The notes beneath the pieces were generated by a model. It saw only the letters and a program-made list of their open reading frames with translations. It searched no databases and was not told where the DNA came from. Below are positions 13,601 to 26,102 of a DNA stretch of 64,000 bases, piece after piece. The position numbers and the translations under genes were made by a program. Position 1 is the first letter of the stretch. Each line of letters begins with the position of its first letter. The DNA is taken from contig OX419755.1 of assembly GCA_948567375.1 (NCBI GenBank), positions 63,926,944 through 63,990,943 of the forward strand, read 5' to 3'. The DNA is from Lunularia cruciata (Eukaryota; Streptophyta; Marchantiopsida; Lunulariales; Lunulariaceae).

Positions 13601-15079
13601 ATGGAGTTCCCTCTATCTCCTCTCCACATGTTTTGTCTTTACCATTGGACCTATATTTGTTAAAAGTTCCGAAGAGTATCTTACATTTCTTGATATTTCC
13701 AAGCTCAATCTTCCCCTATATCTACCAAACTACTACCACCTCCTCAAGCTCATACTTGCACAATCATTGAACCTCTAGCATATATACACAAGCATACCAT
13801 GCCATCATCAGCCATACTATCATGTTAAGAATGCTATTGGTATGATTTGGTTTAACATAGTGTAGAAGGAGTTCTAGATGCTTATGGAGGAGAGAGGAGG
13901 CTCCATCTCTTCCCACTCCTTAGACCCTCTATACATACTAGTTCCTTTTATCTATATTCCACTCTACTTAGATTGGAGTATGGATAAGATTGGTAACCTT
14001 ACTCATGGTTAGATATTCATGATCTTATATAATCTTTCCTCTTGGTTTACCTAAACCATAGAAATATACCAAAGTATTTATGCCTCTATGCCACCTAATG
14101 GGCTTTATGATCTCCATGCTACTATGAGCTATCTATGATATGATCAATGGAGAGATTTTCCTCTTGGATCTCATTAGCACTCTTTGAACTGAATGCACTA
14201 CTCTTACCAACATGTGGAGTTACATCATGATACTAAGAAAAGACTTTTAGGACTTTTAGGTTTTTGTGATAAGATTGGTTATCCTTATAGGAAGAGTGCA
14301 CCATAAGGCCTAAGAAATTGCTAGTAGGCTTTTTGAGTCTCCATTCTCTCAAGGTCTACCTCCAAACCATCATTATCCTTGATATTCCTTGATGTTATGC
14401 CAAATAAGAGAATATTGATGGATGGGTTTGCTATTAGGTTTGATTTTTGAGCACCTATATGATTGTCTCAAGTTAATTAAGTACACAAAATTATAGTTTC
14501 ACATCTTGTTTCCTTATTTTCAATAACATTGCCTTTAGTCTTGTGCTACCAAAGCTATATGCTTTTTTGGTACCTCTTCTCATATAGTTCTCTAGAGGTT
14601 CATCCCATTGTTAGTGAAGATGTTTTCCTTTGTTTAATCTTGTGTACTATTTTTTTAGCTTTGGACTTCTGTTTTATCATTTTTTTCCCAAAGTATTTTA
14701 TGGTTAGTTTAGAAGTTAGAGATTTTTTTATTTGCATTAGAGTATTCTTGGACCTCCATCTAGATTGGGTAGTTATTTAAGTAGATGTCTCAAATACCTA
14801 CAATAATATCTTTTTATTGGCTCTATCTTGTATTCTTCATTTAGTAGAAGATTAAATTCCTTCCTTCAACCTATTTGTACATGCTTTTCTATAATATGGA
14901 GCATATTAAAATTTAATATAGAGCAATTATATTACAATAAATCATTTCACACAATTCTTATCTAAAGAAGCTAAGTAGATCTTATAGATGGATCTCCATT
15001 TGCCATAGCACATTGTGCTTCTTCCCTTGATTTTCATATGATACCAATGTATTGGGGCCTTTAGAGGATATAGTAAGAG
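7451..15079. other. AT-rich block of decayed DNA, no gene recognised
   Basis: A sharp drop in GC content begins near 7.4 kb. No open frame of useful length has a recognisable domain, and stops are frequent in all frames. An imperfect repeated segment occurs near 11.86 and 12.75 kb (both begin CTGAATAATGTGA). The composition matches that of the Gypsy element to its right, so old methylated transposon DNA is the likely source. That origin is inference. Confidence 0.4.
10612..10683. repeat. (AAT)n microsatellite
   Basis: Roughly 20 ATA/AAT units, interrupted near the right end by single-base changes. Confidence 0.95.
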
Positions 15080-15545
15080 CTATCTCCACTTTGCACAAGC
15101 ATACAAACCTGGTTTTATAAGTCTAAACACATAAATACCAAGCTTTTACTTTACAAGCAATACTTACTCTCTCAAAATTTCTATTAGGGTTCCAAATTCC
15201 AACAAGAGGTTGGAGGGTTTTGAGCTCTCCTTTAAAAAGGGCTAATATTATAGCATTTTCATCTCCAACTCTATGGTCCAAACTATAGCTCATGCTCATT
15301 TACTCCTCTTTTTGGGAAATACACAAGTGGCTTATTTTATTTTGAGTGGGGAATACACAAGTTGCTTATTCTATTTTGGCAAGTGAGGGTTGATATGTTG
15401 ACTTCTATGGATGGATTATATAAAATGATTTATAAAGTGGTTGTTAACTCTCTATAAGCATATTCCATGGCACAAACAGCCATTCAAGTAAGAGTAGTAT
15501 GCTCTTTCTCCGAATAAATATGAACCATACTAATTAAGTTCAAGG
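15080..15545 (+). repeat. Old LTR relic related to the one at 31.1-31.7 kb
   Basis: Shares an ordered series of short blocks with 31.1-31.7 kb: an 'aacaagaggttggagggttttg' region against a 'gttggtggcttgagagttttgg' region, then CTCTCCTTT, then an ACACAAGTGGCTTATT block against TCCAAGTGGCCTATT. No flanking coding domain is visible. It abuts the 5' LTR of the Gypsy element. Confidence 0.45.
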
Positions 15546-15551
15546 ACATTT

Positions 15552-16142
15552 TGTAAAACCATTAGCTAGATATATTATCTAGAGGTGGAACTTAGCTGGT
15601 AACATCTTGAGGGATGTTATATATGATGTTCTAAGTAGATTAGATAGAGGTGTCACCAAAAGAGTACTTCCACTAATAGAGCAAAGCTCAAAAACACCCA
15701 AAAAAATTTAGAGCCAATTTTGGAGGCTTAAACGTGTGAATTAGTCCTTGAAAAATGAATAACTACTCCCTTAAGAGTAAAGGTGTTTCTTCTCCTTCCT
15801 ATTCATCTCATTGAGAGCTTTCCTATGGTATCTCACCCAACTATTCTAAACTTCTTATAAGAATATTCTCAAAATATTCTTTATGGTCAAGCTTGTTTGA
15901 CAACCAAATAAGACAAGGATCAATATGTCACCAATACATACAACTAATCTAGGGGTAAATTTTGCTGACATGTCACTAATCTATGTATTTGATCCAAGGG
16001 TGGAGCTCCTTTCGAGTGGATCCTCTTTGTTATATAATAAAGATAAGGTGCTCCTCTGGAGCATAGGAGTATCGAGGGATGAAGCATTGTGTTTTTATTA
16101 TGTTTCTTCTCTTGGGATTTCTCCTTTACTCAATATCTTACA
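15552..16142 (+). repeat. 5' LTR of the Gypsy element
   Basis: Begins TGTAAAACCATTAGCTAG and ends CTTACA, just before the primer-binding site. It contains a TATATAATAAAG core-promoter-like stretch near 16034. It is homologous to 21279-21823 and, inverted, to 21898-22464. Confidence 0.85.
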
Positions 16143-16160
16143 ATGGTATCAAAGTAGATG
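16143..16160 (+). promoter_or_regulatory. Primer-binding site of the Gypsy element
   Basis: ATGGTATCAAAGTAGATG directly follows the LTR terminal CA. TGGTATCAAAG resembles the initiator-Met tRNA complement (TGGTATCAGAGC) used by most plant LTR elements. Confidence 0.7.
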
Positions 16161-19100
16161 TTTTAATCCAAGAGAGTGAATCATCCCTCTTGGATGAATA
16201 CGGGCTACTAATGTTGAGTAATTTTGAGAGGAGAAAATATAGTGCAATGAATAAATTGGAGGTGCTTTAGAGAGAGGATGGAATGGATGCTCCTGGAGGA
16301 CAATTTATTGCACCTCAATTTTTGTTCTTGAATCTATTTCACATCAATATTATATACATCCAACGTGAGCAAGTGAGATTATATTTCATTTACCATTTGG
16401 AGTAGAGTTCATGGATATAGTAATAAATTTTCCAAACTCAGTGATTCTACTTGTGGTGATATATAATAAAGAGTAGGATTAAACACTCCACATCTTGTTA
16501 TGATGCCATGGATTATGAATATACCAGATCATTTCTCTTTCAACATTGAAGTAGAAATCCATTGTATAGTTAGACCAAACGTGATGTTTAGGGATTTTGT
16601 AGTATGTAATTTTGGTGAGAATATTATCAATGAGTAATAGCCTTTGAGGTCCCAATGGTAATCCCAATTGTTCATTATTCCTTGAGTGATCTTATTAACC
16701 CCCTATTGAAGTAGGAAGTAGCAATTGAGCATTTGTCATATGTACAAATCATGGAGCTATAGTTGCAAGATCTGACATTAGGGATGTTGAACAAGTTTCA
16801 AGAGATCAAGATGACGATGGAGGCATTGAAAGGTCAAGTATATACCTTCAAAATAATCATGCAATGCAAGAAGGCAAATCATCCCAAAACACAATAATAA
16901 CAACCAAAGTACCAAGAGAGTCACTCATGCAAATGACATAGACCTCGGTCAACAATGAAGCCATATTGTTATTACAGATGAAGAAGACATGCAACATCAA
17001 GACCTAAAAGGTACATCATTCCATGGGAGTAGTGGAAAATTGAATTTCAAGAATTAATTTCAAGAATGAATTGATACTTTTGATTATTCACAATTGAGAT
17101 CACTAATCATTCCGCAGATGTGTTTGCATGTAGGTACCTAACAAAATAAAGCCCTCACATGGTACAATGCTTGGGAACAATTAGTGTTGGTAGGAGCAAG
17201 AGAAATAATTTGAAAGGCAATGCAAGAAGGGCTGCTAAAGAATTTCCAATCCATGGATTCCATGCAAATGGCTTGAACTTGACTATGGGAGTTGAAGAAA
17301 AAGAGCAACATAAAAGAGTACATGAAGGCATTTTGCAATTTGCAGGTTGTAATTATCAACATGAGTCCCATAAAAGCTTTGGATAATGTCAAATGGAGTT
17401 AAAATAGCAAATTTGCTAAAAGATAATGGTACAAAATCCTCACACTATTTTTGAAGCCATTGTGTGTGCTCAAAGAATAGTAGGAGCACTTGGAAGAGGT
17501 GAAAGAATTGTCTAGACTCAACATTATTGGGCTAAAACACCATATTTTTGTGTACCAATTCCTATAAAATTGGGCAACATTCATTTCCAAGACCAAGTAG
17601 CACAACCACTCAAGGAGAAAGAGAATGGATGAAAGAAAAAAGAGATGGAGTCCAACAAGGAGAAGCGGTTTGAGTAGAATAATAACATTGTTAAAATTGT
17701 GTGCAAGTTGGGCAGATAACCATCAATGGTCATGCTTGCCCTCCTAGAAGCCCTCAACCTCCATACAAGTGACCTTTGAACAACTTGAAGAGACAACTTG
17801 AAGAGGAAGATGATGACATCACCTCAAAAGAAACCTAATGCCAATAAATATAACTTTTTGTCTTATTGGCTCAAGACAGAGGACTAAAAGCAGGGGGAGG
17901 AAGAGGAAAAGTGCACAAAGATTGAGGAAGACAAACACAACAATTGTTGTAAATGGAGTCCTAGAAAGTAATCATGTGAGAGTATTGATAGACCCTAGAG
18001 CAACAAAGAATTTGTTGTCTTGCTATGTTGCAATAAGGTTAGAGGTCAAACTAGAGAAGGAAGAAGAGAAAGAAGAAGTAGAGTTACTTAAAGGCCACAC
18101 AGAGAGGATTGAGTCATTACCTAGAAAAGTGGCACTCTCTATAGGAGAGTATCAAAAGGAAATTGTATAGTGAGTGATATGGTTAGCTTGTTATGATGTG
18201 ATCTTTAGCACGTCATTAATGAAGACTACAATCTCATGGTCAATTAGAAAGAGAAAATAGTAAAAACTAGCCAATAGAAGATCATTGGAGATAGAGAAAG
18301 ATTGAAAATGCAAGAACTACCTTTCTATGTCATACAGACAACAACTATTGGTAAGACAAATAGATGTTCCATGGGTCTAATAAGGGAAGTCCAAAGTGAA
18401 CAAATTGATGGAAAAATTCTTGAGAATTTAAAAGATATGGTCAATGAGTTTCAAAATATATTTCCTAATGATTTACCTTCAAGATTACCACCAAAAAGTA
18501 GAGTAGATCATAAATTGAGATACTTCATGGAAAACACCTCCTTATAAGGCCCCATATCGACTATCACCTCATGAGTTAGAGGAATGTAAGGCTCAAATCA
18601 ATGATACATTGCAGAAAGAGTTTATCCAACCTAGCATATCACCATATGGGGCTCTTATCTTGTTTGTGAAGAAGGATGGTACAATGTGTATATAAATTGA
18701 CTATCAAGGCCTAAATCAACAAATGATGAAGAAAATATACCCCATTACCTTGCATTGATGACCTATTTGATCAAATCAATGAGGCAAAACACTTCACAAA
18801 ATTGATATATGGAGCGGTTATAACCAAACAAGGATCACAAAAGAAGACATACATAAAATTGCCTTTCAAATAAGGTATGGTCACTTTGAGTACATAGTGA
18901 TGCATTTGGCCTCACAAATGCACCAACCACTTTCATGAGTTTGATGAATGACATATTTTGTCCATACTTAGACAAGTCTATTATCATTTCCTTTGATGAC
19001 ATCTTATTTTGTAGCTGGACAATGAAGGAACACAATATATGAGAAATCCTCCATATTCTACAATAGAACCAATTGTATGCCAAAGTCTCAAAGTGCAAGT

Positions 19101-21250
19101 TTGGCAAGTATGAAGTAGATTACTTGGGGCATAGAGTTAATGCAAAAGGTATCCAAGTGCTAATAGATAAAATAGAGGTCATTCAAAAATAGGGTGTTCC
19201 AAAATATCAAACTCAACTCAAGAGTTTCTTAGGATTGATGGGGTTCTATTGCCATTTTTCAAAGACTTCTCCAAGTTTGCACAACCTCTAACAACACTAC
19301 TTGGCAATAGGAAGAAGTAGATGTGGGGAACCATAGAAGAATTGACCTTTCAAGAATTGAAAGATGCATTACTACATGCAGTAATCTTGAAATGGTATGA
19401 TCTAAAATTTCCAATCAAGTTAACTATAGATGCATCATGCATTGTAATAGGAGCAGTCCTTCAAAAGGAATAGCATGATGGATGGCATCTAATTGCATAT
19501 TTTTCTCAAAAGCTATTAACATAAAGATGTAACTATCATACCATCAAATGAGAAGAGTTAGCTATTGTCCTTACAACCAAGCATTGGAAGCACTATCTTG
19601 GTGAGAAGACATTTGTAGTGGAGTTTGAACACAAACCTCTAGTCTACCTCCACACGTAAAAATATCTAACTGATTGATAGATTTGCTAGGCAAAGTGGAA
19701 ACAATGGGTCAACATGACAATCATATATGTGGAAGGCAAGAAGCAACTTGCAAATGCATTCACCCAAATGCTTATGGTGAATAATTTGGTGGTAAAGGTC
19801 AAGATGATAATCATTCTATAATTCTGGCCAAGGATTCTTATTGCTATGAAGACTCATCCATAGATTGTAAGATTGCTCAATCAACTGGCAGCATAACCAA
19901 CATCCGAGGACTCACCTCTTGTGATGGTAAGTTATGGATCTTGGATACCCCAAACTTAAGAACCACCATCCTAGCAGAATATCATGATTTTGCCATTGCA
20001 TATCATGTTGGAGTAGACATGACCTTAGATGCAGTCAAATGCCATTATTATTGGGCCAAGAGGAGCAACAATGTGATGAAATATGTGTGAATTTACCTAC
20101 TTTATCAATAAATAAAGCCTTTAATCAAGCTCTTGTAGGACTCCTTCAACTCCTCCTTACTCCTACACAACATTGGGAGCAGGTCAGCATAGATATGGTT
20201 TGTGAATTGCTCAAGACTACCTCAAGGTTTGACTCCATTGTAGTCTTTGTAAACCAACTCAGCAAAATGATTCATGTGTATCCTACAACCAAGGATGTGA
20301 TTGCTCTAAAATTAGCTCAACTATACTTTGTTGTAGTCTTTTCTCACCAAGGCCTATCTTGAGTGCTCATCACCAATTGGTGCACTCAATTCACTATTTT
20401 ATTTTGGAGAACATTCTTTGGCATTTTCAAAACCAAACTTACCATGTCTATAACATACCATCTCCAAACCGATGGAAAAAAAGAGTGGGCTAATCGCACT
20501 ATTGAGGACATACTCTAGGACTTCATCTTAGATGAGCAAGCAAGGTGAGACACCTTACTTCCGCTGGTGGAATTTTCCTACAACAATTTAGTGAATGCCT
20601 TTATACAAGTCACACCATTCTTTATGATATATTGAGAACATACTTTCATATCTTCAAGCTTGGTAAAGATCCACCCAATGACTACAAAAGTTGATGCTAT
20701 CAACACTTTTGTTTCTAGAATCCAACAAGGTGTGGAGAATGCCAAGCACATGTTGTAGATTGCACAAAATCAACAAAAAAATTATATATATGCACATCAT
20801 AGGCACATGGAGTTCAACATTGGGGATCAAGTGTAGTTGTCCATGACCAACCTCACATTAATTGGTCCTTTTAAGCATTGAACTCATTTTATTGGGCCTT
20901 TTCCCATCCTGTGTCAAATTGGTATTGTGGTTTATCACTTTGAGCTACTGCCACACATGAAGATTCATCCAATGTTCCATGTTTCCTTAATATACAAATA
21001 TGCACCCCAATTGCACCACATTCCTTTGATACAAGAAGTTAGACCTTATTCAACATTCATTGATGGCACAAAGGAGTACAAAGTCAAATGCATTCTCCAT
21101 AAATGCATCCATGGTACATTCCATCTACATGTGCAATATCTTATACATTAGAAAGAGTACCTATTGTATAAGGCAACATGAGAGCCAACAACTAACTTGA
21201 CCTTTGCACCGGTATTAGTGCAATCTTTTGAGCAACAACTTTGCAATGAG
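16161..21250 (+). pseudogene. gag-pol of the Gypsy chromovirus, multiply disrupted
   Basis: The gag region is about 16.2-17.9 kb and poorly conserved. The protease-like part lies near 17.94-18.17 kb, with VRVLIDPRATKNLLS where an active enzyme has DSGAT. Reverse transcriptase spans about 18.4-19.2 kb: YRLSPHELEECKAQI, then PYGALILFVKKDGTMCI, a stop, and IDYQGLNQ. A degraded catalytic block reads SIIISFDDIL. RNase H spans about 19.3-19.8 kb, with LTIDASCIVIGAVLQKE. Integrase spans about 19.9-20.9 kb, with H-x-G-V-D-x-T and WEQVSIDMV segments. A chromodomain lies at about 21.06-21.21 kb: YKVKCILHKCIHGTFHLHV, a stop, and ATWEPTTNLT. Internal stops and frameshifts leave no translatable polyprotein. 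Confidence 0.8.
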
Positions 21251-21278
21251 GACGTTGTGTCTTAAAAGGGTGGAGGTT

Positions 21279-21823
21279 TGCAATACCATTAGCTAGATAT
21301 ATTATCTAGAGGTGGAAATTGGCTTGGTAATATCTTGAGGGATGCTACATATGATAGACTGTTTCACTAAAAGAGCACTTCCACTAATAGAGCAAAGGCC
21401 AATAACACCCTAAAACTTCAAAGCCAATTTAGGAGGCCTAAACGGATGAATTAGGCCTCAAAAAATGAAACACTCCCCACAAGAAAAAATTTGTTATCTT
21501 CTCCCTATTTGTCTCATTGAGAGCTTTCCAAATGTACCTCATGCATGTTGTTCAAAGCTTCTTATAAGAAGATTCCAAAAATATTCCCTTTCATCAAACT
21601 TGTTGACCAACCAAATAGGACAAAGATCAACATGTCACCAATCCATATAACTAATCTAAGGGTGGAGCTCATTGACATGTCACCAATCCATGTATCTGAT
21701 CCAAGGGTGGAGCTCCCTTTGAGTGGATCTTCTTTGCTATATAATAAAGACAAGGTGTTCTTTTGAGGCATCAAAGTTTTCAGGAGTGAAGCCTTGTGTT
21801 TCTCGCGTCCTTAAAATATTACA
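21279..21823 (+). repeat. 3' LTR of the Gypsy element
   Basis: Begins TGCAATACCATTAGCTAG directly after the purine tract and ends ATTACA. It is colinear with the 5' LTR but about 45 bp shorter, with several deletions. Confidence 0.85.
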
Positions 21824-21844
21824 CTTTTGGAGTTTCTATCTCTA

Positions 21845-21865
21845 ATTAGTGTGGAACACACTAAT
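21845..21865. repeat. Small palindrome between two inverted LTRs
   Basis: ATTAGTGTG and CACACTAAT form a perfect 9-bp stem around GAA, inside the 74-bp spacer between the 3' LTR and the inverted LTR. Confidence 0.8.
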
Positions 21866-21897
21866 AAAAATAATTAAAAATTATACTAATAATCCAA

Positions 21898-22464
21898 TGT
21901 TCCAAGGATAAGAGAAACCCCAAGAGAAACACAAGATTTCATCTTGCAATACTCCGATATCCCAAAGTAGCACCTTGTCTTTATTATATAGCAAAGAAAA
22001 TCCACTCAAAAGGAGCTACACCCTTGGATCAAATATATTAATTGATGATATGTCAGTGAGCTCCACCCTTAGATTAGTTGCATGGATTGGTGACATGTTG
22101 ATCTTTGTCCTATTTGGTTGGTCAAACAAGTTTGACTAGAGATAATCTTTGGGGAATCTTACTATAAGAAGCTCATAATAGCATGGTTGAGGTATTGTTG
22201 GAAAGCTCTCAATGAGACAATTTAGGAGGGAGAAGGCAATGCCTTTTCCTTTGGAGAGAGGATTCTTTGTTTTTTAAAGGCCTAATTCATCTATTTAGAT
22301 GTCTTAAAATTTTCATGGTGTATTTGGCCTCTACCCTATTAGTGGAAGTACTATTTTGGTGACACCTCTATTTGATCTACTCAGTCCATCATATATAACA
22401 TCTCTCAAGATATTACCAAGCCAATTTCCACCTTTAGATAATATGTCTAGCTAATAATATTACA
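21898..22464 (-). repeat. Inverted LTR of the same Gypsy family (solo or remnant)
   Basis: Read on the minus strand it begins TGTAATATTATTAGCTAG and ends TTGGAACA, with the same block order as the two LTRs to its left. No primer-binding site, purine tract or coding domain adjoins it. The flanking 5-mers (TCCAA and AATAA) do not match, so it is not a simple solo LTR with an intact target duplication. Confidence 0.8.
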
Positions 22465-25340
22465 AATAAGTAGTTGTCATGTGTATATATATTTTACACA
22501 ACATATATTGCATTAAACATCATGCACTATCAAAATACAACTCATATAGAAGTGACACACAAACTACACTTACATAGTATAATCAGTTGATCAGAAGTCA
22601 GATTTCAACATTCAATATAAACTGCCAATAGACCTTGATCACATCATCAAACCATAGTTACGCTAGCTAAGAGATTCCAAAGGACGCTTGCTGGACTCTT
22701 TCCATCATAGCCACAAGATCAAAAGCTCAACATAGAAGAAGTGAGTTCTTTGGAGTTGCATTTCAAGGTATCATCCTCAAGAATGGCCAAGAATCTAAAC
22801 CTAATGGCATATTTGATAGCCCAGCTAATGCAAATGGTAGCTCAACAGCATGATCAGTTGACCTAATACCATATCTAGCTGCCACTAAGTAGTCCTTGAG
22901 CAACTATTATAACATGGTGACTGCCAAAACTATCACTCCAACATCTCAGCAAACCAACCTTTCATACTACAACTGTCATGATAGATTTAAAATGATTAAC
23001 ATAGATTTAATGTAGGTCTAGGTGAACTATTTTAGTGTGTATACATTTATCAAATTTATAAATAAATATAAGTTGTAGTGTAGTATAAAATAATTGATTT
23101 TAAGGAACAAATATAAATATTATATATATATATATATAAATTTTTTATTCAATCTAAATTTAGAATAATCTTCTTGGATATAGTGAGATTGCTTTCTAGA
23201 TAAGATCCTATATGCAGTTTCTTGAAGAAAATTAGCTTTTGAGCCAAGCCTTATTAAGTGAGATTACATTTTGTTTCATAGTTGGAGAACTGGAGTTAGG
23301 ACTTCATAGACGTGTACCAATAATAGTGGAAGCTACCCTCTTGTCTAGGTCACTTCCTACCCCATTATTAGATATATTATTCGTGTACTTTTATCATGTT
23401 GTTCATGACTAAATAAGTTTGCTTCTTTTTCACCGTTGGTTATCCCATCTATCTTGGGGCCTCAATGTGGCACAAGGCTATGGGCTTCTTCCTTGGACCT
23501 TGTAATTCATTGTATTCTTTTGCACTTCTAATGCCATGTATATCTTCTTCTTTCCGTGTATACTATCTTTCATTCTCTATCCCTCTCACATTAATCATGA
23601 TTGAACGGGGATCCCGTAGTCAAGAAACTATTCGTCACATTGTCTATGGCCCATAAAGTTTTCTAGTGCCATGGACTTTTTACCCAAAAAAGCTCAGCGA
23701 GGGGTTTCAATAATAGATTTACACATACATACGTGTAAACTTCAACAAAAAAGTTGTATAGTTAGTTTGTAAAAAATTTATGATTATTGGTCGAGGGCAT
23801 TTTCAGAAAATTTATAGACACTTGACAGAAATCCGTAACTTATGAGGGAATCCGTAAGAGGTGATTGATAAGCTTTTACTGTTATTGGGTTTATGTGGTA
23901 TTGCCGGAAACATTAAGTGATTATCGAGGCTTAATAATGAGATGAAGTTTGAATTCGAAGTCTACACTATATATATGCCATCCGTCCCAGAGCGGAAGGC
24001 GGCAATCTCCACTCTCGGGGTTGTCATTTGAGGAATTTTCCACATTTGAAGCAAACGAACTGCGTTCAAATCCTTCACTTCCCTATGTGTGTGACGTCAA
24101 ATTCTTCATACACTTTCTCCACGTGGCACTCTGTTTGGCATCCTCAATTGCTCCGCGTGTGATCGTCAATAGATTTATTACGCCTAATACCCCTTTTATC
24201 ATCTTATTTCGTTCCTGATTTTTATAACTGAATCCTTTCTCTCATTTAGCACAGTGAAATGTTTTACGGATGATTTAGTTTTCAGGTATTCCAATGTGTA
24301 TAAAAATAATACAATATTTTACTAATTTCCGTACGCTTCTGTCATTTTTATTAGGAATATTCTAGTGTATTTCGTTTGTTATACAAAGTTTTTAGAGAGA
24401 TAATTTGTTATATTAATCATACAAATAATATTATAATTAATTAATTTTAAAACTAAAAATAAAAATAACCAAAATTTTATTTTATTTTATAATAGTTTTA
24501 AAATCAAGCTATAAATCCATTTACAAATTTCTATAAATACGAGCAAAAGTTAAATATAAAACCCCCTCGTGTAAAGACGATCAAAAGCATCCCTGTGATC
24601 ACAGTACGAGAATTTATTCAACCATACCAGAAAACGACAAAAAGTTGAAGATAAAAACGAGAGAAAATCCAGTACCATCACCGGCCTTGGACAGTTGCTA
24701 TATATAACAACCGTGACTATGAAGCCATACTTTTCCGTTAATGGGGGGAAAGGACTGAATATTTGCACCCACACAGGAGAACTTTATCAAGAAAGGATAC
24801 GAACATTCCTTCCTTTTGACGTTGATGGCCCTGGTCCGTAGCGGTAGTGTAGATACAAGACCGAAGTTGTCGTAGTATGAGAAAGTCCGGCGACAAACTG
24901 CCGGCTGCCACTTTTCAAATCATCAGATCACATCCGGGGACGTTAGCTTTAACCCTACTAAACCACTGTCACGCCAACTCTAGAGTATAAGCGATAAGAT
25001 TCGCGTCCTGCAACTTAATTTATGAACTAAATCTGTCCATAATATAAATTATCCTTATTCCTTGTACTGAGAATTTCGGTCTGGTTTTCTAGTACGTATC
25101 ACCCATGGAATTTCTACTCATATGTCTCGTACCCACGAACATCATTTACCGAATGTGTCTTTAAATAATGGCACAAGAGTCCTCTGAGCAAAATAATATT
25201 CCCGTTCGTATCCCTCTAATGCAGCCAGAAACCGGGTCTGTCCTATAGAGAACATGTCTGGGGGATACTCCTGGAGCCCGAGCCCGGCCGTCGCGAGTCT
25301 CCACCTTCGTATACGACTACCCGTGACAAGTCCCACTTGG
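22465..25340. other. No recognisable gene
   Basis: AT-rich until about 23.9 kb, including a (TA)n run near 23122-23140, then more balanced. Short frames near 23.95-24.2 and 25.1-25.5 kb have no recognisable domain. Confidence 0.4.
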
Positions 25341-25363
25341 GGTGTACAGTATAAACAGAGCCG

Positions 25364-25408
25364 CCGCATCTTGACTTTGTGGACTGTTGACACAAAGTCA
25401 AGATGCGG
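25364..25408. repeat. Perfect 18-bp inverted repeat with 9-nt loop
   Basis: The left arm CCGCATCTTGACTTTGTG (25364-25381) and the right arm (25391-25408) are exact reverse complements around GACTGTTGA. Pairing does not extend outside the arms. It lies in a locally GC-rich stretch without a recognised gene. Confidence 0.95.
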
Positions 25409-25932
25409 AGTGGATATCAAGAGTGGTACGAGTCTTACGAGTCGCAGTCGTCCGTCATACTCTGCTGTAGGATACATGATGCAAAAGGCCATCCCACTCC
25501 AGGGACAAGAACCGCGAACTGGCCGTCCAGATGACGGCGAGGATTTCCACGGTCAAGTCCCTAACAACTGTCTTGGAAGACCATAAACGCTGTGGGTAAA
25601 GACTGTTGAGACTAGCGTTTCCTACGTGGCGTGGCGGTCGACTCCACAAACAGCAGCGAATTACTGGGTGAAGTCATCTTCCCTTCAGCCGTCTCCGTCG
25701 AACGACTCTTCTCGGAACTGGTGCGCTTCCCGTGAATCGTCTGTAGTTTCAGGTGGACGTCTGCAGTGAAAACGCGCTGAGTTTATGCAAAGCTTCTCCC
25801 GAATTCATCTCATACCTGTCAATAGAAAGAACTAGTCTAGTTATATTTTCCTGCCACGTTATCACACAATGCTAATCCTAGAATTGTGTGTGACTCCAGT
25901 TCGGAGCTTCAAAAGACTGTTGACTTTTAAGG

Positions 25933-25962
25933 ATTATTATTATTATTATTATTATTATTATA
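25933..25962. repeat. (ATT)n microsatellite
   Basis: About ten ATT units. Confidence 0.95.
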
Positions 25963-26076
25963 ATAAGACTTTCTCACGTGATTTTTTTGATCCCAAGTTG
26001 CAATATAGACCATGTATCCCCCTGTTAAGTGCGTGGTGTGTAGAAATATTTACTATAAATCTCTACCCAGGTACGT

Positions 26077-26102
26077 GGAAGGTGCTTCAAGAAGCACCTT
26101 CC
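26077..26102. repeat. Perfect 12-bp palindromic hairpin
   Basis: GGAAGGTGCTTC and GAAGCACCTTCC around AA. The centre contains TTCNNGAA, the core of a heat-shock-element dimer. No gene start is recognised nearby, so a regulatory role is speculative. Confidence 0.9.

Larger units (their letters stand above)
15552..21823 (+). mobile_element. Ty3/Gypsy chromovirus LTR retrotransposon, degenerate
   Basis: A 6.3-kb element with two LTRs (15552-16142 and 21279-21823) in direct orientation. An ATGGTATCAAAG primer-binding site follows the 5' LTR, and a purine tract (21264-21278) precedes the 3' LTR. Internal order is gag region, protease, reverse transcriptase, RNase H, integrase, chromodomain, which is the Gypsy order. 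The C-terminal chromodomain places it among the chromoviruses. Coding frames are broken by many in-frame stops, often TAG or TAA where Gln or Trp codons are expected. The LTRs differ by many substitutions and indels, so the insertion is old. Flanking 5-mers (CATTT/CTTTT) match only imperfectly as a target-site duplication. Confidence 0.85.

Noticed and set aside
25142..25586. Overlapping open frames on both strands around the 18-bp inverted repeat
   Set aside because: Openness on both strands follows from local GC content; no domain or splice structure supports either.
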